Source: Bacteroidota bacterium (GTDB taxonomy: Bacteria; Bacteroidota; Bacteroidia; Sphingobacteriales; Sphingobacteriaceae). Taken from it: a stretch of 53,249 nucleotides of DNA. Of this stretch, positions 16,700 through 27,400 are shown one piece after another. The notes beneath the pieces were generated by a model. It did not search any database and was not told the DNA's origin. It saw nothing but the letters and a program-made list of their open reading frames with translations. A program made the translations under genes and the position numbers. How positions within the stretch are numbered: the first letter of the stretch is position 1; each line of letters opens with the position of its first letter. The DNA lies in NCBI GenBank assembly GCA_013289045.1, contig JABDAU010000017.1:1-53249 (forward strand), written 5' to 3'.

Positions 16700-16723
16700 T
16701 TATGTTTCTTTGTTGTTTATGTT

Positions 16724-17815
16724 TTAGCGAAATTTAACAGTCACTCCAACATTAACCACATAATCGGCAAATGCCGCATCGCCATGAGTATATACGCCCG
16801 TTAGTTCGGTTTGACGGATATCCGGAACGCTTTGTGTACGGTCGCGGATGATCGCTATCGGCACATAAGCATAAAAAGCAATGTTTTTGATGCTGTAGGT
16901 TATACCCGGTTCAGCCGATAAGATCTTTCCAGACCTCCTGAAGCCGTCACTGCTGCCAAAAAGGTCGCGCACTGGGAGGCAATCATCGCGTAAGCCGGCC
17001 GAGAAGTTAAAGCGGTTCACTGCCAGGTCTGCGCCAAAACGGATCAGGTATTGGTCGGGTACGCTCAGCACGTCCCCGGTTGTAGCAATCGTGGTCGCTG
17101 ATGCCGGGGTGGAAGAGCGCAGCGTTCCGTTCACATCCCTTGGATTTGCCAGGTAAAAAAAGTTACCGTAGAAGCCGAATTTGTGTGTGAAATTGTAGTA
17201 AGCATTCACATCGGCAATCACGCCGGTGCCGCCATCACCCAATTGAATAGACTGGTCAACCGGACCAAGCGCGCGGCTGTTGGTTGCTGAATTATAAAAA
17301 TAATCCTGGTAGTTATAAGACCCTGTAGCGAACTTGAGGCCCATGCCCACCTGGATATTTCCATGCGTAGCTTTTGCCGGGTTAAACAGCCAGTACAGGC
17401 CGGTCGCGCTGATATCGCCAAGTCCCGCCGAGTGTGTGCTAAACCTTGAGCCGCCGCTTAACTGTGAACGGCTGTTATCCGCAAAAGGCAGGTCTACCGA
17501 TAACGACCACCTGTCGTTAAATACGCGGGTGAATGTTTCATCCGTGGTTACCACTTTATTGATGACGTTGTTATGCAAAGCGAAACGCTGATACTGTTCC
17601 TGTTTGCCAATAAAGTGGCGGAAGGATTTGTAATAACGGTCGTTATTGTTAAACAGCCAGTAGCCGCCGGATGATGAAGTAGTGCTGTCGGGGCGTTCGG
17701 CCATAGCGCATATCCCTCCCGTGCTGCGGATAGCCACACAGCCCTGCGCCGCCGCTTTTTGAGCGATTGAAAATAATATGAATAGTGCAAAAAGAGTTTT
17801 TATAGAAGTTTTCAT
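16724..17815 (-). CDS. outer-membrane beta-barrel protein (MetA/phenol-pathway transporter-like)
   Basis: A 363-residue exported protein. The ATG at 17815 gives MKTSIKTLFALFILF and a signal peptide ending near AQKAAAQ; 16 codons upstream are open but unlikely. The mature part alternates hydrophobic and polar residues in many short strands rich in aromatic and Gly residues, and ends VGVTVKFR, typical of an outer-membrane barrel. The pattern resembles transporter-annotated proteins related to the MetA pathway of phenol degradation. It has an early GCVAIRSTGGICAM motif with two Cys. Its position after the haloperoxidase suggests it belongs to the same module. The FAH-family remnant begins right after its stop. 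Confidence 0.68.
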   Translation of the reverse strand: MKTSIKTLFALFILFSIAQKAAAQGCVAIRSTGGICAMAERPDSTTSSSGGYWLFNNNDRYYKSFRHFIGKQEQYQRFALHNNVINKVVTTDETFTRVFNDRWSLSVDLPFADNSRSQLSGGSRFSTHSAGLGDISATGLYWLFNPAKATHGNIQVGMGLKFATGSYNYQDYFYNSATNSRALGPVDQSIQLGDGGTGVIADVNAYYNFTHKFGFYGNFFYLANPRDVNGTLRSSTPASATTIATTGDVLSVPDQYLIRFGADLAVNRFNFSAGLRDDCLPVRDLFGSSDGFRRSGKILSAEPGITYSIKNIAFYAYVPIAIIRDRTQSVPDIRQTELTGVYTHGDAAFADYVVNVGVTVKFR

Positions 17816-17977
17816 GTTTAAGTTCGAATTGAGTGGGTTTGTGTTAATGGTTTCAATAATCATTGATTGTATTCCAGTATCAAAAAATCCTAAGTGTGTT
17901 ATGGCTGTTACCTAAACCGGTTGATATTTATATTCAATACCGCCTGGCGCGCTAATGCCCCAATCTCCTTAAGTGCA

Positions 17978-19300
17978 TCATTGGCTGCTATCTGTTTTTT
18001 TTATAACCCATTGTCCGACCTGATCCCCCTGTAGTTGTCCTTCTTCAATCGCGTCTTTAAAATGGATCCCACCCCAGAACCTGGACATCGCTGCTTCGTT
18101 AGCGGCCTGGCGAAATGAAGAAAATGTGCGCGGGCGGATACCATAGGCAATTTCAACATTATCGGTATAGTGGAATTTATCCCCTAAAAAATACGTCAGG
18201 ATAACGGCCGACGTGGTGGAAATAACAGAATGCCCGCTGATATATTCCGGGAATGGCGGAGTTTGCAAAAGTGGTTTCCAATTCGGGTCGATATATTTAT
18301 GTATGGCTGTTTCCGGGCGTATTCTGTTCGTTTTATATTTGTCATCCCAGCAGCAGATGAAAGAATCCATCAAACCAATTGCGACCGAAGTAGTAATTTG
18401 CATGGCTTTTGTAAAAGGAACATTAGCCTGCCGGCAGGCAATCGCTGTAATACCCATCCAATGCGCTCCCGGTGATATCTTTTTTAACCCGATAAGCATG
18501 TGCCCATTGTTTTGAACCGCAAAGGGGTTACAATCCCAGAATCCCGCTATCTCCTTATGCTCGTCTGTCAGCTCAGCGCCCCCGGCTTTGTAAACAAGCA
18601 GCATATACCGGTAAAACAATGAATTTTTCCCGATGGAAAATGGCGCAGGCGCCTGCGGCAAAAATTGTGAGGCGGAATCAAGTGTAAATGGCCTTATGGT
18701 GTTGAAATATGGTTCAACAGCAGCCATATAAACCGGGGGTGTCGGGTCCCAGCTGCCTGGTTTTTTCAGTGGAGTGTATCGTGTATAGTTGCTGATCCGG
18801 TTATAGCGGTCCTTTTTTGCGTATGCCAGAATTTGTTTGCTGATAAAAGTCGCGTAACTCAGCGAGCTGTCAATCAGCTTCCTGCGAAAACCGGTCTGTT
18901 CGCATGAATCCATGAAACGCTGTTCATAATCATGCATTAATTTCCCTGAAGGCTGCAGCTTCCCGGCAGTTTCCATCATTGCTAAAACCGCACTCATCGA
19001 AGGATCGTAACCGCTGCAATACCCAGGTTTTACGATTACAGGGTAGCCGTTCAATCTGCCGTGCATCCTTTTTAAGGAATGATCATTTTCCGAAACGACC
19101 TCGTAGCCTGCCAGGCAGGCGTAGGCAAAAAAGCGTGACGCCAAAGGTGGATTGGTAACATCATGGATCATAATTGCGGACATTTCCTTTGTCACACGGC
19201 CGATCTCTGATCCAGGTAACTGAGGATGGGTGTCATTACAGGCGGTGAATACAGCCAGAGAGAATAATAAACAGAAGCCTGTTGTTAAAAAAGTTTTCAT
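17978..19300 (-). CDS. vanadium-dependent haloperoxidase/PAP2-like lipoprotein
   Basis: A 440-residue lipoprotein. The ATG at 19300 is chosen because it follows the upstream stop by one base and begins a lipoprotein signal (MKTFLTTGFCLLFSLAVFTAC). The vanadate/phosphate pocket of the PAP2 superfamily is complete: K-x6-RP (K321...R328-P329), SGH (S355-G356-H357) and SRFWGGIHF with the second Arg and His. Bacterial members may oxidise halides with peroxide or act as acid phosphatases; the sequence does not decide. An acidic stretch and several Cys (FICCW) occur before the pocket. Coupled translation with the FG-GAP protein indicates shared function on the cell surface or in the periplasm. Confidence 0.88.
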   Translation of the reverse strand: MKTFLTTGFCLLFSLAVFTACNDTHPQLPGSEIGRVTKEMSAIMIHDVTNPPLASRFFAYACLAGYEVVSENDHSLKRMHGRLNGYPVIVKPGYCSGYDPSMSAVLAMMETAGKLQPSGKLMHDYEQRFMDSCEQTGFRRKLIDSSLSYATFISKQILAYAKKDRYNRISNYTRYTPLKKPGSWDPTPPVYMAAVEPYFNTIRPFTLDSASQFLPQAPAPFSIGKNSLFYRYMLLVYKAGGAELTDEHKEIAGFWDCNPFAVQNNGHMLIGLKKISPGAHWMGITAIACRQANVPFTKAMQITTSVAIGLMDSFICCWDDKYKTNRIRPETAIHKYIDPNWKPLLQTPPFPEYISGHSVISTTSAVILTYFLGDKFHYTDNVEIAYGIRPRTFSSFRQAANEAAMSRFWGGIHFKDAIEEGQLQGDQVGQWVIKKTDSSQ

Positions 19301-19301
19301 T

Positions 19302-22300
19302 TTATTGTCCCCCTGGTTTATATGCGAGGACGCTCCCCTGATTGATGCCAAATAACAATTTATTACCCAGCTGAATGACACTTCTCACATCGCCTTTTAT
19401 TTTAAAGCCCGACTGCCACTGCGGGATATAAGAAAAATGCCCCTTCCCATCGCCTTTTAGCAGTACGCCATAATTTGCGTCGTACTTTCCAAAACGCAGG
19501 CGCGCTTTGTTTATATTTCCGCATACCAGGAGGTCCTGCCTGCCATCGTGATCGTAATCCAGCGCTGTAATAGTAAAAACAGGTGAGTTTTGGGCCTCAT
19601 TGGGCAAAGGGACCGCGTTTAGTTTACCGGTATGATCGCTGACAAGGGCTATCGACTTAAAACAGTTTGCCTGAAGATGACCGGCTCCTTTTAATTCTTC
19701 CGGCGTAAAAATTTGTGCCAGGGTTGCATTCGCGAAAGTTTCATAATCCGTGAAACGGGTCCGCATCATACTTATCTGATCCAATAACTCATCACGAGTG
19801 AAATACGGATAGCTCTTGTGCTGAATATAAAAGCAGAGGATCGGATCAACTGCGCCGTTATCGTCAAAATCTTTAAAATACATTTCTGCGGGTTCTGCAT
19901 CCGAAGCTTTGCACTGGGTATTTTCTCCCTGGTTACCAAGAACAAAGTCCGGGTGGCCGTCCTGGTTTAAATCGACTGATACAATGGTATTCCACCAACC
20001 GGAAAGTTTCCCGGGAAGATACCGGCTGGTTTGATCAACCAATTTGCCATTAACATTCATAAAGATGGTGACCGGCAGCCATTCGCCGACTAAAATCAGG
20101 TCGGGTTTTCCGTCCGCGTTCAGGTCTGTCCAGCAAGCATCGCTAACCATACCAATCCGTTGCAATGCCGGTGCAAGTTGCGAGGTTTTATTTTTGAAAT
20201 GCCCTTTCCCGTCATTGATCAGCAGGAAGCTTTCCGGCGTCTCAGGATACCTTCCGGGTATTACCCGGCCGCCAACAAATAAATCAGGGAAGCCATCACC
20301 ATTGATGTCGGCAACCTTTACACAACCTTTACTGCTCAGCATTGCGGGAAGAGCATCATTTGATCTCGTAAAGTGCCCTTTCCCGTCGTTCAGGTATAGC
20401 CTGTCCTGTAATAAGGGATCAGTCGCCGCCAGGTTATCATAGCCGCCTGAGCAAACATACAGATCGGGATGCCCGTCTCCGTTCGCGTCGAAAAACACAG
20501 CCTGGCGGTCTGTAAATTTCTTATCGTCCTCAAATGCCGGCTCTTTTACACGGACAAAACCGCCGCCTTTCTGCTGAATGTAAAGCTGTCCGGCCTGGCC
20601 ATAGCCGCCCCCAATATAAATGTCTTCCAATCCGTCGCCGTTTACGTCGCCTTTAACCATACAGGGTGTTGAAAAAGACATGGGATTAACCATCAGCGGC
20701 TGACGTTTAAAATCATTTATGTTACTGGTTGCCTGGCTGTAAGACAAGGGGGATTTTACCGCTATGTAAATTGGCTTAACAACAGCAGGATGAACCGGTA
20801 TGTTCCGTGCATCTGCTTCGTTTAAGGTAAGTACGCGGTCAGCGCTGATATTGGTCAGCAACTGCCTTTTGCCGCGTTCCCAAACCACGAGCAAAGAATC
20901 AATCTTTCTGATCTTTCCAAGGCCGAAATGAATAACAGGACTGACACAAGATTGGTAACCTCTGGAAGGCATCTGCTGCTGAAATTGTTTGCCATCCTTA
21001 CTGTAAATTGTAATTTTTGCGCCTATACCCTCCGTATTTTTATCAGCGCCATTTAATTTGATGTCGAGAAAATGGTGACCGGTTTTTAGCGTATCCGTTT
21101 TATTTTCATAAATAAAGGCTGGCTGGTTGATGTTATTTACAACAAGGTCGAGATCGCCGTCATTATCAAGATCGGCATATACTGCGCCGTTACTGTTGGA
21201 GGGCGTTGAAATCCCCCAGGCTGTGCTTGTATTTTCAAAAATTGTTCCGCCTGTATTCTTAAAGAAATAACTTTTTACATTGGTTGAAGGCATTTTATTC
21301 AGCAGTTGTACAATCTGCTCCTTACGAACATTCGGGCCCAAAGCGCTCAGAAAATCATTCCGGTATTTCACAAAATCATTATTGGTGATATCATGGAGAA
21401 GACCATTGCTAACAAAAAGATCTTTCCATCCGTCATTATCAAAATCCGCGAAGAGCGGCGCCCAGCTCCAGTCCGTATTTGAAATTCCCGCCAATTGACC
21501 TATTTCGGAAAATGTGCCGTTACCATTGTTCAACTGTAGCATGTTCCGCATATACTGGTAGTAAAACCCGACCCTGAGGTTTTGGTCAAACAATTCGTAA
21601 TTATCCGGATTGAACAGGTTTTTTTGCCGCAGGTTACTTTCCGGCAGCATATCCAGTGTGAAGATGTCCGGAAGGGCATCGTTATTGATATCGGCGATGT
21701 CATTCCCCATGGAGAAAAGAGATGTATGACCAACCTCGTCCTTTAACCGGTCAGTGAAAGTCCCGTCATGGTTATTGATATACAGGTGGTCAGGGACCGC
21801 ATAATCATTAGAGATATAGATGTCAGGCCAGCCATCACCGTTAATATCGGCGATACCTGCGCCCAACCCGTAGGACAGCGCAGAATTTTGTATGCCCGAC
21901 TGTATGGTTACGTCGGTAAAGTGCCCGTTGTCATTCCTATACAGTTTTGTTCCGCTCATTGGGTCCGGCAGCTTTTCGAGCGCCGGCACCGTGACCTCGT
22001 CCAGGTTGGTGATCTGTCGCGGGTTATGATCAAGCAATAGCATATCCAGGTCCCCGTCATGATCATAATCAAAGAAATAAGCCTGTGTGCTGAAAGAACC
22101 ATCATCGAGGCCATATTGTTCAGCTTCATCTTTAAAATGCGGAACACCATTTGCGTCGTTACCCAAATTGATAAACAGCTGATTCTTTCTTTGGCCGATA
22201 GGCTGCGCACCCGAATAACAGACATAAATATCCAGTTTGTGGTCGCCGTTGATATCGACCAGCGTTACCCCGGTTTTCCACGCCCCCGGCCGGCCGGCAA

Positions 22301-22637
22301 CACCTGCCTGGTTAGTAACATCTTCAAATTGCATCTTCCCATGGTTCAGATACAATTTGTTATCGGTCATATTCCCGGTAAAATAAAGATCCTGAAGCCC
22401 GTCACCATTGAGATCTCCTGCAGCAACACCCGCGCCATTATAAAAATATTGATAGAGCAGGACGTTGTTGTCTGCATCCTCAGTTAGCGTATTACTGAAG
22501 GCTACGTGCGTCTGTTCGGGGCTGAGCAGCGTAAATAGGGTGCGGGGCCCGGGGGTTGCAGGCTTGTCTTTATGAGAACATCCGCCTAAGATAAATCCGG
22601 CAAAGGCACAACTGAGCCACAGAACAATATTTCTCAT
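19302..22637 (-). CDS. FG-GAP/VCBS repeat (CRTAC1-like) lipoprotein with ASPIC/UnbV-type region
   Basis: A 1111-residue lipoprotein with a lipobox at FILGGC. The protein consists of FG-GAP/VCBS blades, with repeated Ca-binding motifs of the type DLNGDGLQDLY, DINGDHKLDIY, DYDHDGDLDML, DINGDGWPDIY, DFDNDGWKDLF and DLDNDGDLDLV. A middle region near residues 520-600 (IKLNGADKNTEGIGAKI, SPVIHFGLGKI) matches the ASPIC/UnbV domain, and a second propeller follows. Two integrin-like propellers suggest a surface scaffold or ligand binder with no known enzyme activity. In Bacteroidota such proteins commonly follow SusCD. It is separated from SusD by a strong hairpin and coupled to the haloperoxidase. 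Confidence 0.9.
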   Translation of the reverse strand: MRNIVLWLSCAFAGFILGGCSHKDKPATPGPRTLFTLLSPEQTHVAFSNTLTEDADNNVLLYQYFYNGAGVAAGDLNGDGLQDLYFTGNMTDNKLYLNHGKMQFEDVTNQAGVAGRPGAWKTGVTLVDINGDHKLDIYVCYSGAQPIGQRKNQLFINLGNDANGVPHFKDEAEQYGLDDGSFSTQAYFFDYDHDGDLDMLLLDHNPRQITNLDEVTVPALEKLPDPMSGTKLYRNDNGHFTDVTIQSGIQNSALSYGLGAGIADINGDGWPDIYISNDYAVPDHLYINNHDGTFTDRLKDEVGHTSLFSMGNDIADINNDALPDIFTLDMLPESNLRQKNLFNPDNYELFDQNLRVGFYYQYMRNMLQLNNGNGTFSEIGQLAGISNTDWSWAPLFADFDNDGWKDLFVSNGLLHDITNNDFVKYRNDFLSALGPNVRKEQIVQLLNKMPSTNVKSYFFKNTGGTIFENTSTAWGISTPSNSNGAVYADLDNDGDLDLVVNNINQPAFIYENKTDTLKTGHHFLDIKLNGADKNTEGIGAKITIYSKDGKQFQQQMPSRGYQSCVSPVIHFGLGKIRKIDSLLVVWERGKRQLLTNISADRVLTLNEADARNIPVHPAVVKPIYIAVKSPLSYSQATSNINDFKRQPLMVNPMSFSTPCMVKGDVNGDGLEDIYIGGGYGQAGQLYIQQKGGGFVRVKEPAFEDDKKFTDRQAVFFDANGDGHPDLYVCSGGYDNLAATDPLLQDRLYLNDGKGHFTRSNDALPAMLSSKGCVKVADINGDGFPDLFVGGRVIPGRYPETPESFLLINDGKGHFKNKTSQLAPALQRIGMVSDACWTDLNADGKPDLILVGEWLPVTIFMNVNGKLVDQTSRYLPGKLSGWWNTIVSVDLNQDGHPDFVLGNQGENTQCKASDAEPAEMYFKDFDDNGAVDPILCFYIQHKSYPYFTRDELLDQISMMRTRFTDYETFANATLAQIFTPEELKGAGHLQANCFKSIALVSDHTGKLNAVPLPNEAQNSPVFTITALDYDHDGRQDLLVCGNINKARLRFGKYDANYGVLLKGDGKGHFSYIPQWQSGFKIKGDVRSVIQLGNKLLFGINQGSVLAYKPGGQ

Positions 22638-22699
22638 ACGGGTTAAGCGTAAGTTGTTTATAATCAGCGAATGACTTTATAAGATTCTTTAATTATTAG

Positions 22700-22732
22700 A
22701 GAAGTTGGACAGGTTTCCCTTGTCCAACTTCT
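22700..22732 (-). terminator. strong hairpin between SusD and FG-GAP gene
   Basis: A perfect 12-bp stem (AGAAGTTGGACA with TGTCCAACTTCT) and 9-base loop. No clean T-tract follows on the - strand, so it may act as an attenuator or mRNA-stabilising hairpin that sets SusCD above downstream expression. Confidence 0.6.
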
Positions 22733-22755
22733 TCAGCCGGATATCTAAAAAATGA

Positions 22756-24432
22756 TTAATAACCCGGATTCTGTTTTATCTTTCCTCCTGATGCCAAAAT
22801 TTCACTTTGAGGTATGGGCATCCAATAGTTTTTATCAGTGAACTGCCTGTTACCAAGTGCGGTAATACGGGTATAGGTAATTGACCCATCCGTATTCAGC
22901 GTAGGCTTAATACCATAAGCGGGCACATTTTCAGTAACATTCGCAATTTTCCAGCGGCGAACATCATAGAACCTGTGATCCTCAAAACAAAGTTCGATCT
23001 GACGCTCATTTATGATTGCCTGCCGCATACTACTCTGGGAAAGTCCCGGGGTGATCGGTGGCATCCCTGCACGCGAACGGATAGGGTTCAGCGCAGCATA
23101 TACCGACGCATCCGGTCCTACGGCCTCATTTTGCGCCTCAGCGTAGTTAAGCAATATTTCGGCATACCTGATGTACTTATAAGGTTGATCCTGTGTTTGG
23201 TCCTGGTACAGATTATTCGGGTCAGTTGGATTGATCCCTTCATTCATATATTTAAGAATGTAATAACCTGTAAGCGTTGTATTCCATGGGCCAGGTCCAT
23301 CCTTGCTATCAAGTCCCCCGGGCGTATAAGTCTGCACGTTACGCCCCCTGTAAGGGTGACCGTTGTATAACACTGTTGCAGCAAGCCTTGGATCACGATT
23401 CGTATAAGGGTCTTGCGGGTTATAGCCGGAAGTCGGATCGGTAATAGGTTTACCATTTGCCATTTCGTAGGCATCTACAAAATTTTGCAACGGTGTTTGA
23501 CCGCCCCATCCATTATAACCGTTCGGACCATTTACCAGCTCAAGACCTGAGTGACCAACAACCGGCGAATATAAACGCTCAAAAATATCTTCGGAGGTGG
23601 AGTTAACCATAAATTCCTGTCGATAATCTGAATAAAGGGTGAATTTGTTCAAATCCATTATGGCTTTATTTGCAGCGGCAGCAGTTGCCCATTTTGATTG
23701 GTCATTTGTGCCACCTGTGTAAAGCGGACTCGCAGCGTATAACAACAACCTGGCTTTAAGCGCCATAGCGGCCTCAGCACTAGCCCGGCCGGCCGGCAGT
23801 GATACACCCTGCAAACCTTTGGTAGCCAGATCGCACTCGCTTACCGCGTAGGTGATACAATCCTCTACCGGACTCCTTGTATACAATGGCGTATAATCCT
23901 TGTCAGATAGGCCCCATACCTTATCTCCTACCAACGGAACGTCACCGTAGTTTCTGATTAAATCAAAGTAACGGTACGCCCGGATAAAATGCAGTTCGGC
24001 AATAAGGCGGTTACGGGTGTAGGCCGACATTGGAACTGACCCCATATTTGCCAGGCCATAGTTGATCTCCCTGATACTGCGGTAACTACGGAACCAGAAA
24101 TTACCCATAAACGATTCATTATCGGGTGTATAATTCCCCTGCTCAATGATATAAGAGCCGCCATCCTGCGTAGCAATCGATTCGTCCGTACAGGAACTTA
24201 GCCAGGGTGCGTCAAAAGCGCGTTGAAACTCCGGGTCGTTGTTTTCGGCCACCAGTGTTTCACCCGTATAACGGCCGATAACGTACGTTTCTGCCAGGGT
24301 AGAATCACCAAATATTGCTGTGTTGGATAACAATGTTGTTGGTGTAGTTGTTAAATAATCTTTTTTACAGGCGCTTAACGACAGCAAACCTATGCCGGCG
24401 AAAATTAGAATTGCCCTTTGTAATGTTTTCAT
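22756..24432 (-). CDS. SusD/RagB-like outer-membrane lipoprotein
   Basis: A 558-residue lipoprotein with signal MKTLQRAILIFAGIGLLSLSAC and CKKDYLTTTP after the cleavage site. TPR-like helices (LIAELHFIRAYRYFDLIRNYGDVPLV) and the C-terminal signature (NERQIELCFEDHRFYDVRRW and INPTDPN) mark the SusD/RagB family. SusD proteins cap their SusC partner and capture glycans or peptides at the cell surface. It lies five bases downstream of SusC. Nothing in the sequence fixes the ligand; the neighbouring haloperoxidase and FG-GAP genes make a simple polysaccharide less certain than in a classic PUL. Confidence 0.93.
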   Translation of the reverse strand: MKTLQRAILIFAGIGLLSLSACKKDYLTTTPTTLLSNTAIFGDSTLAETYVIGRYTGETLVAENNDPEFQRAFDAPWLSSCTDESIATQDGGSYIIEQGNYTPDNESFMGNFWFRSYRSIREINYGLANMGSVPMSAYTRNRLIAELHFIRAYRYFDLIRNYGDVPLVGDKVWGLSDKDYTPLYTRSPVEDCITYAVSECDLATKGLQGVSLPAGRASAEAAMALKARLLLYAASPLYTGGTNDQSKWATAAAANKAIMDLNKFTLYSDYRQEFMVNSTSEDIFERLYSPVVGHSGLELVNGPNGYNGWGGQTPLQNFVDAYEMANGKPITDPTSGYNPQDPYTNRDPRLAATVLYNGHPYRGRNVQTYTPGGLDSKDGPGPWNTTLTGYYILKYMNEGINPTDPNNLYQDQTQDQPYKYIRYAEILLNYAEAQNEAVGPDASVYAALNPIRSRAGMPPITPGLSQSSMRQAIINERQIELCFEDHRFYDVRRWKIANVTENVPAYGIKPTLNTDGSITYTRITALGNRQFTDKNYWMPIPQSEILASGGKIKQNPGY

Positions 24433-24437
24433 CGCTA

Positions 24438-27400
24438 TTAAAATGTTACGTTAGCACCTATGTTATAAATCTTTTGCTGTGGATAAAAATATCCCTGCTC
24501 ATTATTGCCTTCCGGATCATAGTCCTTAAGCGGTGTAAAAGTCAGCAGGTTGTAACCGCTTGCATAAATACGCAATCCGTTAATTCCAAGTTTGCTGATC
24601 ATTTCATGAGGGAAACTATAACCTAACTGCAGGTTTTTAAGCCTTAAAAAGGACGTGTTTCTTAACCAAAACGTACTGCGGTAGCTCCCGTAATAAACGC
24701 CGGAGCGGTCGTCTGCTCTTGGATATGTACCATTTGTGTTAGTTGGCGACCAGCGGTTGTCTGCCCATGAGCTTGGGAAGTTACCATTGGTTCCCGCGTC
24801 CGGTAAAAGATATTGAACCGCATCCGCCTGGCCCGAAAACAGGAATGTCAGGTCGAAATTTTTATATGCGGCTCCGCCGGTTATACCGTAAACTATTTCG
24901 GGAACATTACTTTTGCTCGCCCGTACTTCATCAGCTGCCGTTATTTGGCCATCACCATTCACGTCTTTGTAGATCAGGTCGCCCGGCTGAGTTCCCGGAA
25001 TATGTGGTGTGGAGTTGATCTGCGCCTGGGTTTTGTAAATCCCTATAGCTTGATACAATAACTGGGAACCGAGGGGTAAACCTGTATATTGCTGATAAGA
25101 GATGGTATTCGGCGGTTCATCAAGATACAATACCCTGCTCTTGGCGTAAGTAAAGTTACCGCCAAGGTTGAATGTCCAATGGTTAAATTTTTTCTGATAA
25201 TTGATACTGCCATCGAAACCCTGGTTCTGTACGCGCCCGATATTCTCAACAGGGATCTGCGAAGATGCGATACCGCTTACACCCGGAATACTTTGACTCG
25301 GCGCAGTCAAAATATTGGAGCGTTTTTCCTTAAACCAATTCAATTCAAATGTCAGGTCCTTAAATATCGTTCCGTCCAACCCAAGGTTGTATTTATTAGC
25401 CACTTCCCATACTGCAAAAGGGTTTGCTAATAAGTTATAGTTAATTCCGGTTGCGTTTTGAGAATTGCCAGTGGCAAAAACACCGGTTGAATAACTGAAG
25501 TTGTCAAGATATTGATAGGGGGCAACGCGGTCATTACCTAATTTACCCCACGATGCCCGTATTTTCAGGTTGTTCACCCAATCAACCTTTTTCATCCAGC
25601 TTTCTTCAGAGAGCCTCCAGCCGACTGATACACCCGGGAACGTGCCGAACCTATGCCCTTGAGCAAAGATTGATGAACCATCTTCGCGTAACTGGAACTC
25701 GGCCAAATACTTGCCTGCATAATCATAAGTCACCCTTCCGAAGATGTTCTGCCTGGTGGTTTCAGTACTGCCGCCTCCGTTGCCGGCATCGGTAGGTGCG
25801 GAACCGCCCTGGCTCAGTTCAGGAAGATCTGTAGAAAGGAAATTCAACCGGTATGCGGAAAAACTGGCATCATTGTCATCGCTTTGTTCATATGCCACAA
25901 ACGCGGTCAGGTTATTTGACCCGATGTGCAATTCGTAGTTCAATTTAATATTAGCGGTAACTAAAGAATTGGTTTCTGTACCTTCGCTTAGCTCCGGAGC
26001 GCTCGGTCCATATTTTAAAGGCTCGTAAGTGTTAGAAGATTGTACGTACTGATAGGTTATCCAGGGTTTAGAAAATTCTTTGCTGTTTGATACTGCCTGG
26101 TCAACCGCCAGGAACCCGTCTACACTGAGTCCCTTAACGGGAAGTGTCCAGGTGCCTGTCAGTGTTCCGTTAAAGGTATTCACTGTCCCTTTTAGCGTAC
26201 CCACCAGATCACCATCCACTTCAACAACCGGGTTCTGCCCACCATTTGTACCTGGCGATGGCAGCCCGTTAGGGTAATAGGCCGGTATTGTCGGGAACAT
26301 ACTGTAATCCTGTCCGAAGATCGCCGATGCGCCCGCAGCTGCAGGAGTTGTTCTTACTTCCTGGCGATAACCGAGGTTCAACCCGAACTTAAGTTTATCG
26401 TTTACCTTAACGTCAACATTGGAAAGTACATTGTTCTGTGAGTAATGTGTGGCTCCTTTTTTATACAGACCATCCTGGGCCTGATTGCCCAATGACAGGT
26501 AATAGGTCACATTGTCTGTGCCTCCCCGAACGGCCAGGTCCTGCTTATCCTGCAGCGCCACATTTTTCAACAAAGCCTTTTCCCAGTCCTGGTTCGGATA
26601 ATTAAGCGGATCGGAACCATCTTTGAATTTTTGGATCTGCGCGGCTGTATAAGACTGATTTAATCCTCCTGTCGGATTATCATAGTAGGCAATTTCATTT
26701 TGAATAGTCGCAAAAGTAGCAGCATCCGCCATCTTAGGAAGATTAGTTGGTTGCATAAAGCCTTCATTGTAATCATAGGTTACGGTAGCTTTACCTGTTT
26801 TACCTCTTTTGGTAGTGATCAGTATAACGCCGTTAGCAGCCTGTGCGCCATAAATTGCGGCAGACGCATCTTTTAAGATAGAAACACTCTCTACGTCGTT
26901 CGGGTCAATCCGCTCGAGTCCGCCAAGCCTGTTGGCGACCCCGTCAATAACAATCAAAGGGCTGTTGTTGCCAGTGGTGCTTTGTCCCCTTATCAGCAAG
27001 GTTGCGCCGTCATAACCCGGCTCACCCGATGCGTTTTGCGCTATTAATCCCGGAGCCCTGCCTGCCAATGAATTGGAAAGGTTCGGCTGAGGGCTCTGAA
27101 CCAGATCGCCGCCCTTTATCGTTTCTACCGCACCGGTAAGGGTAGCTTTTTTCTGCGTACCATAACCTACAACAACTACGTCAGTTAATACTGAGTTCTC
27201 ATCTGCCAATGCAACGTTAATCTGAGTTCTGTTATTAATCTCTATTTCTTGTGTGACAGAGCCGACGAAGCTAAATATCAATGTCCCGGTACCGTCCGGC
27301 ACCTTGATAGAATAAGTTCCGTCTGTAGTTGATACCGTTCCGATATTTGTTCCCTTAAGTTTTATACTCGCACCAGCAAGGGGCTGGCCCTTTTGGTCCG

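Noticed and set aside
19302..22637. Internal repeats of the 1111-residue gene as a DNA repeat array.
   Set aside because: They are diverged FG-GAP/VCBS protein repeats with Ca-binding Asp motifs, not a nucleotide-level array.
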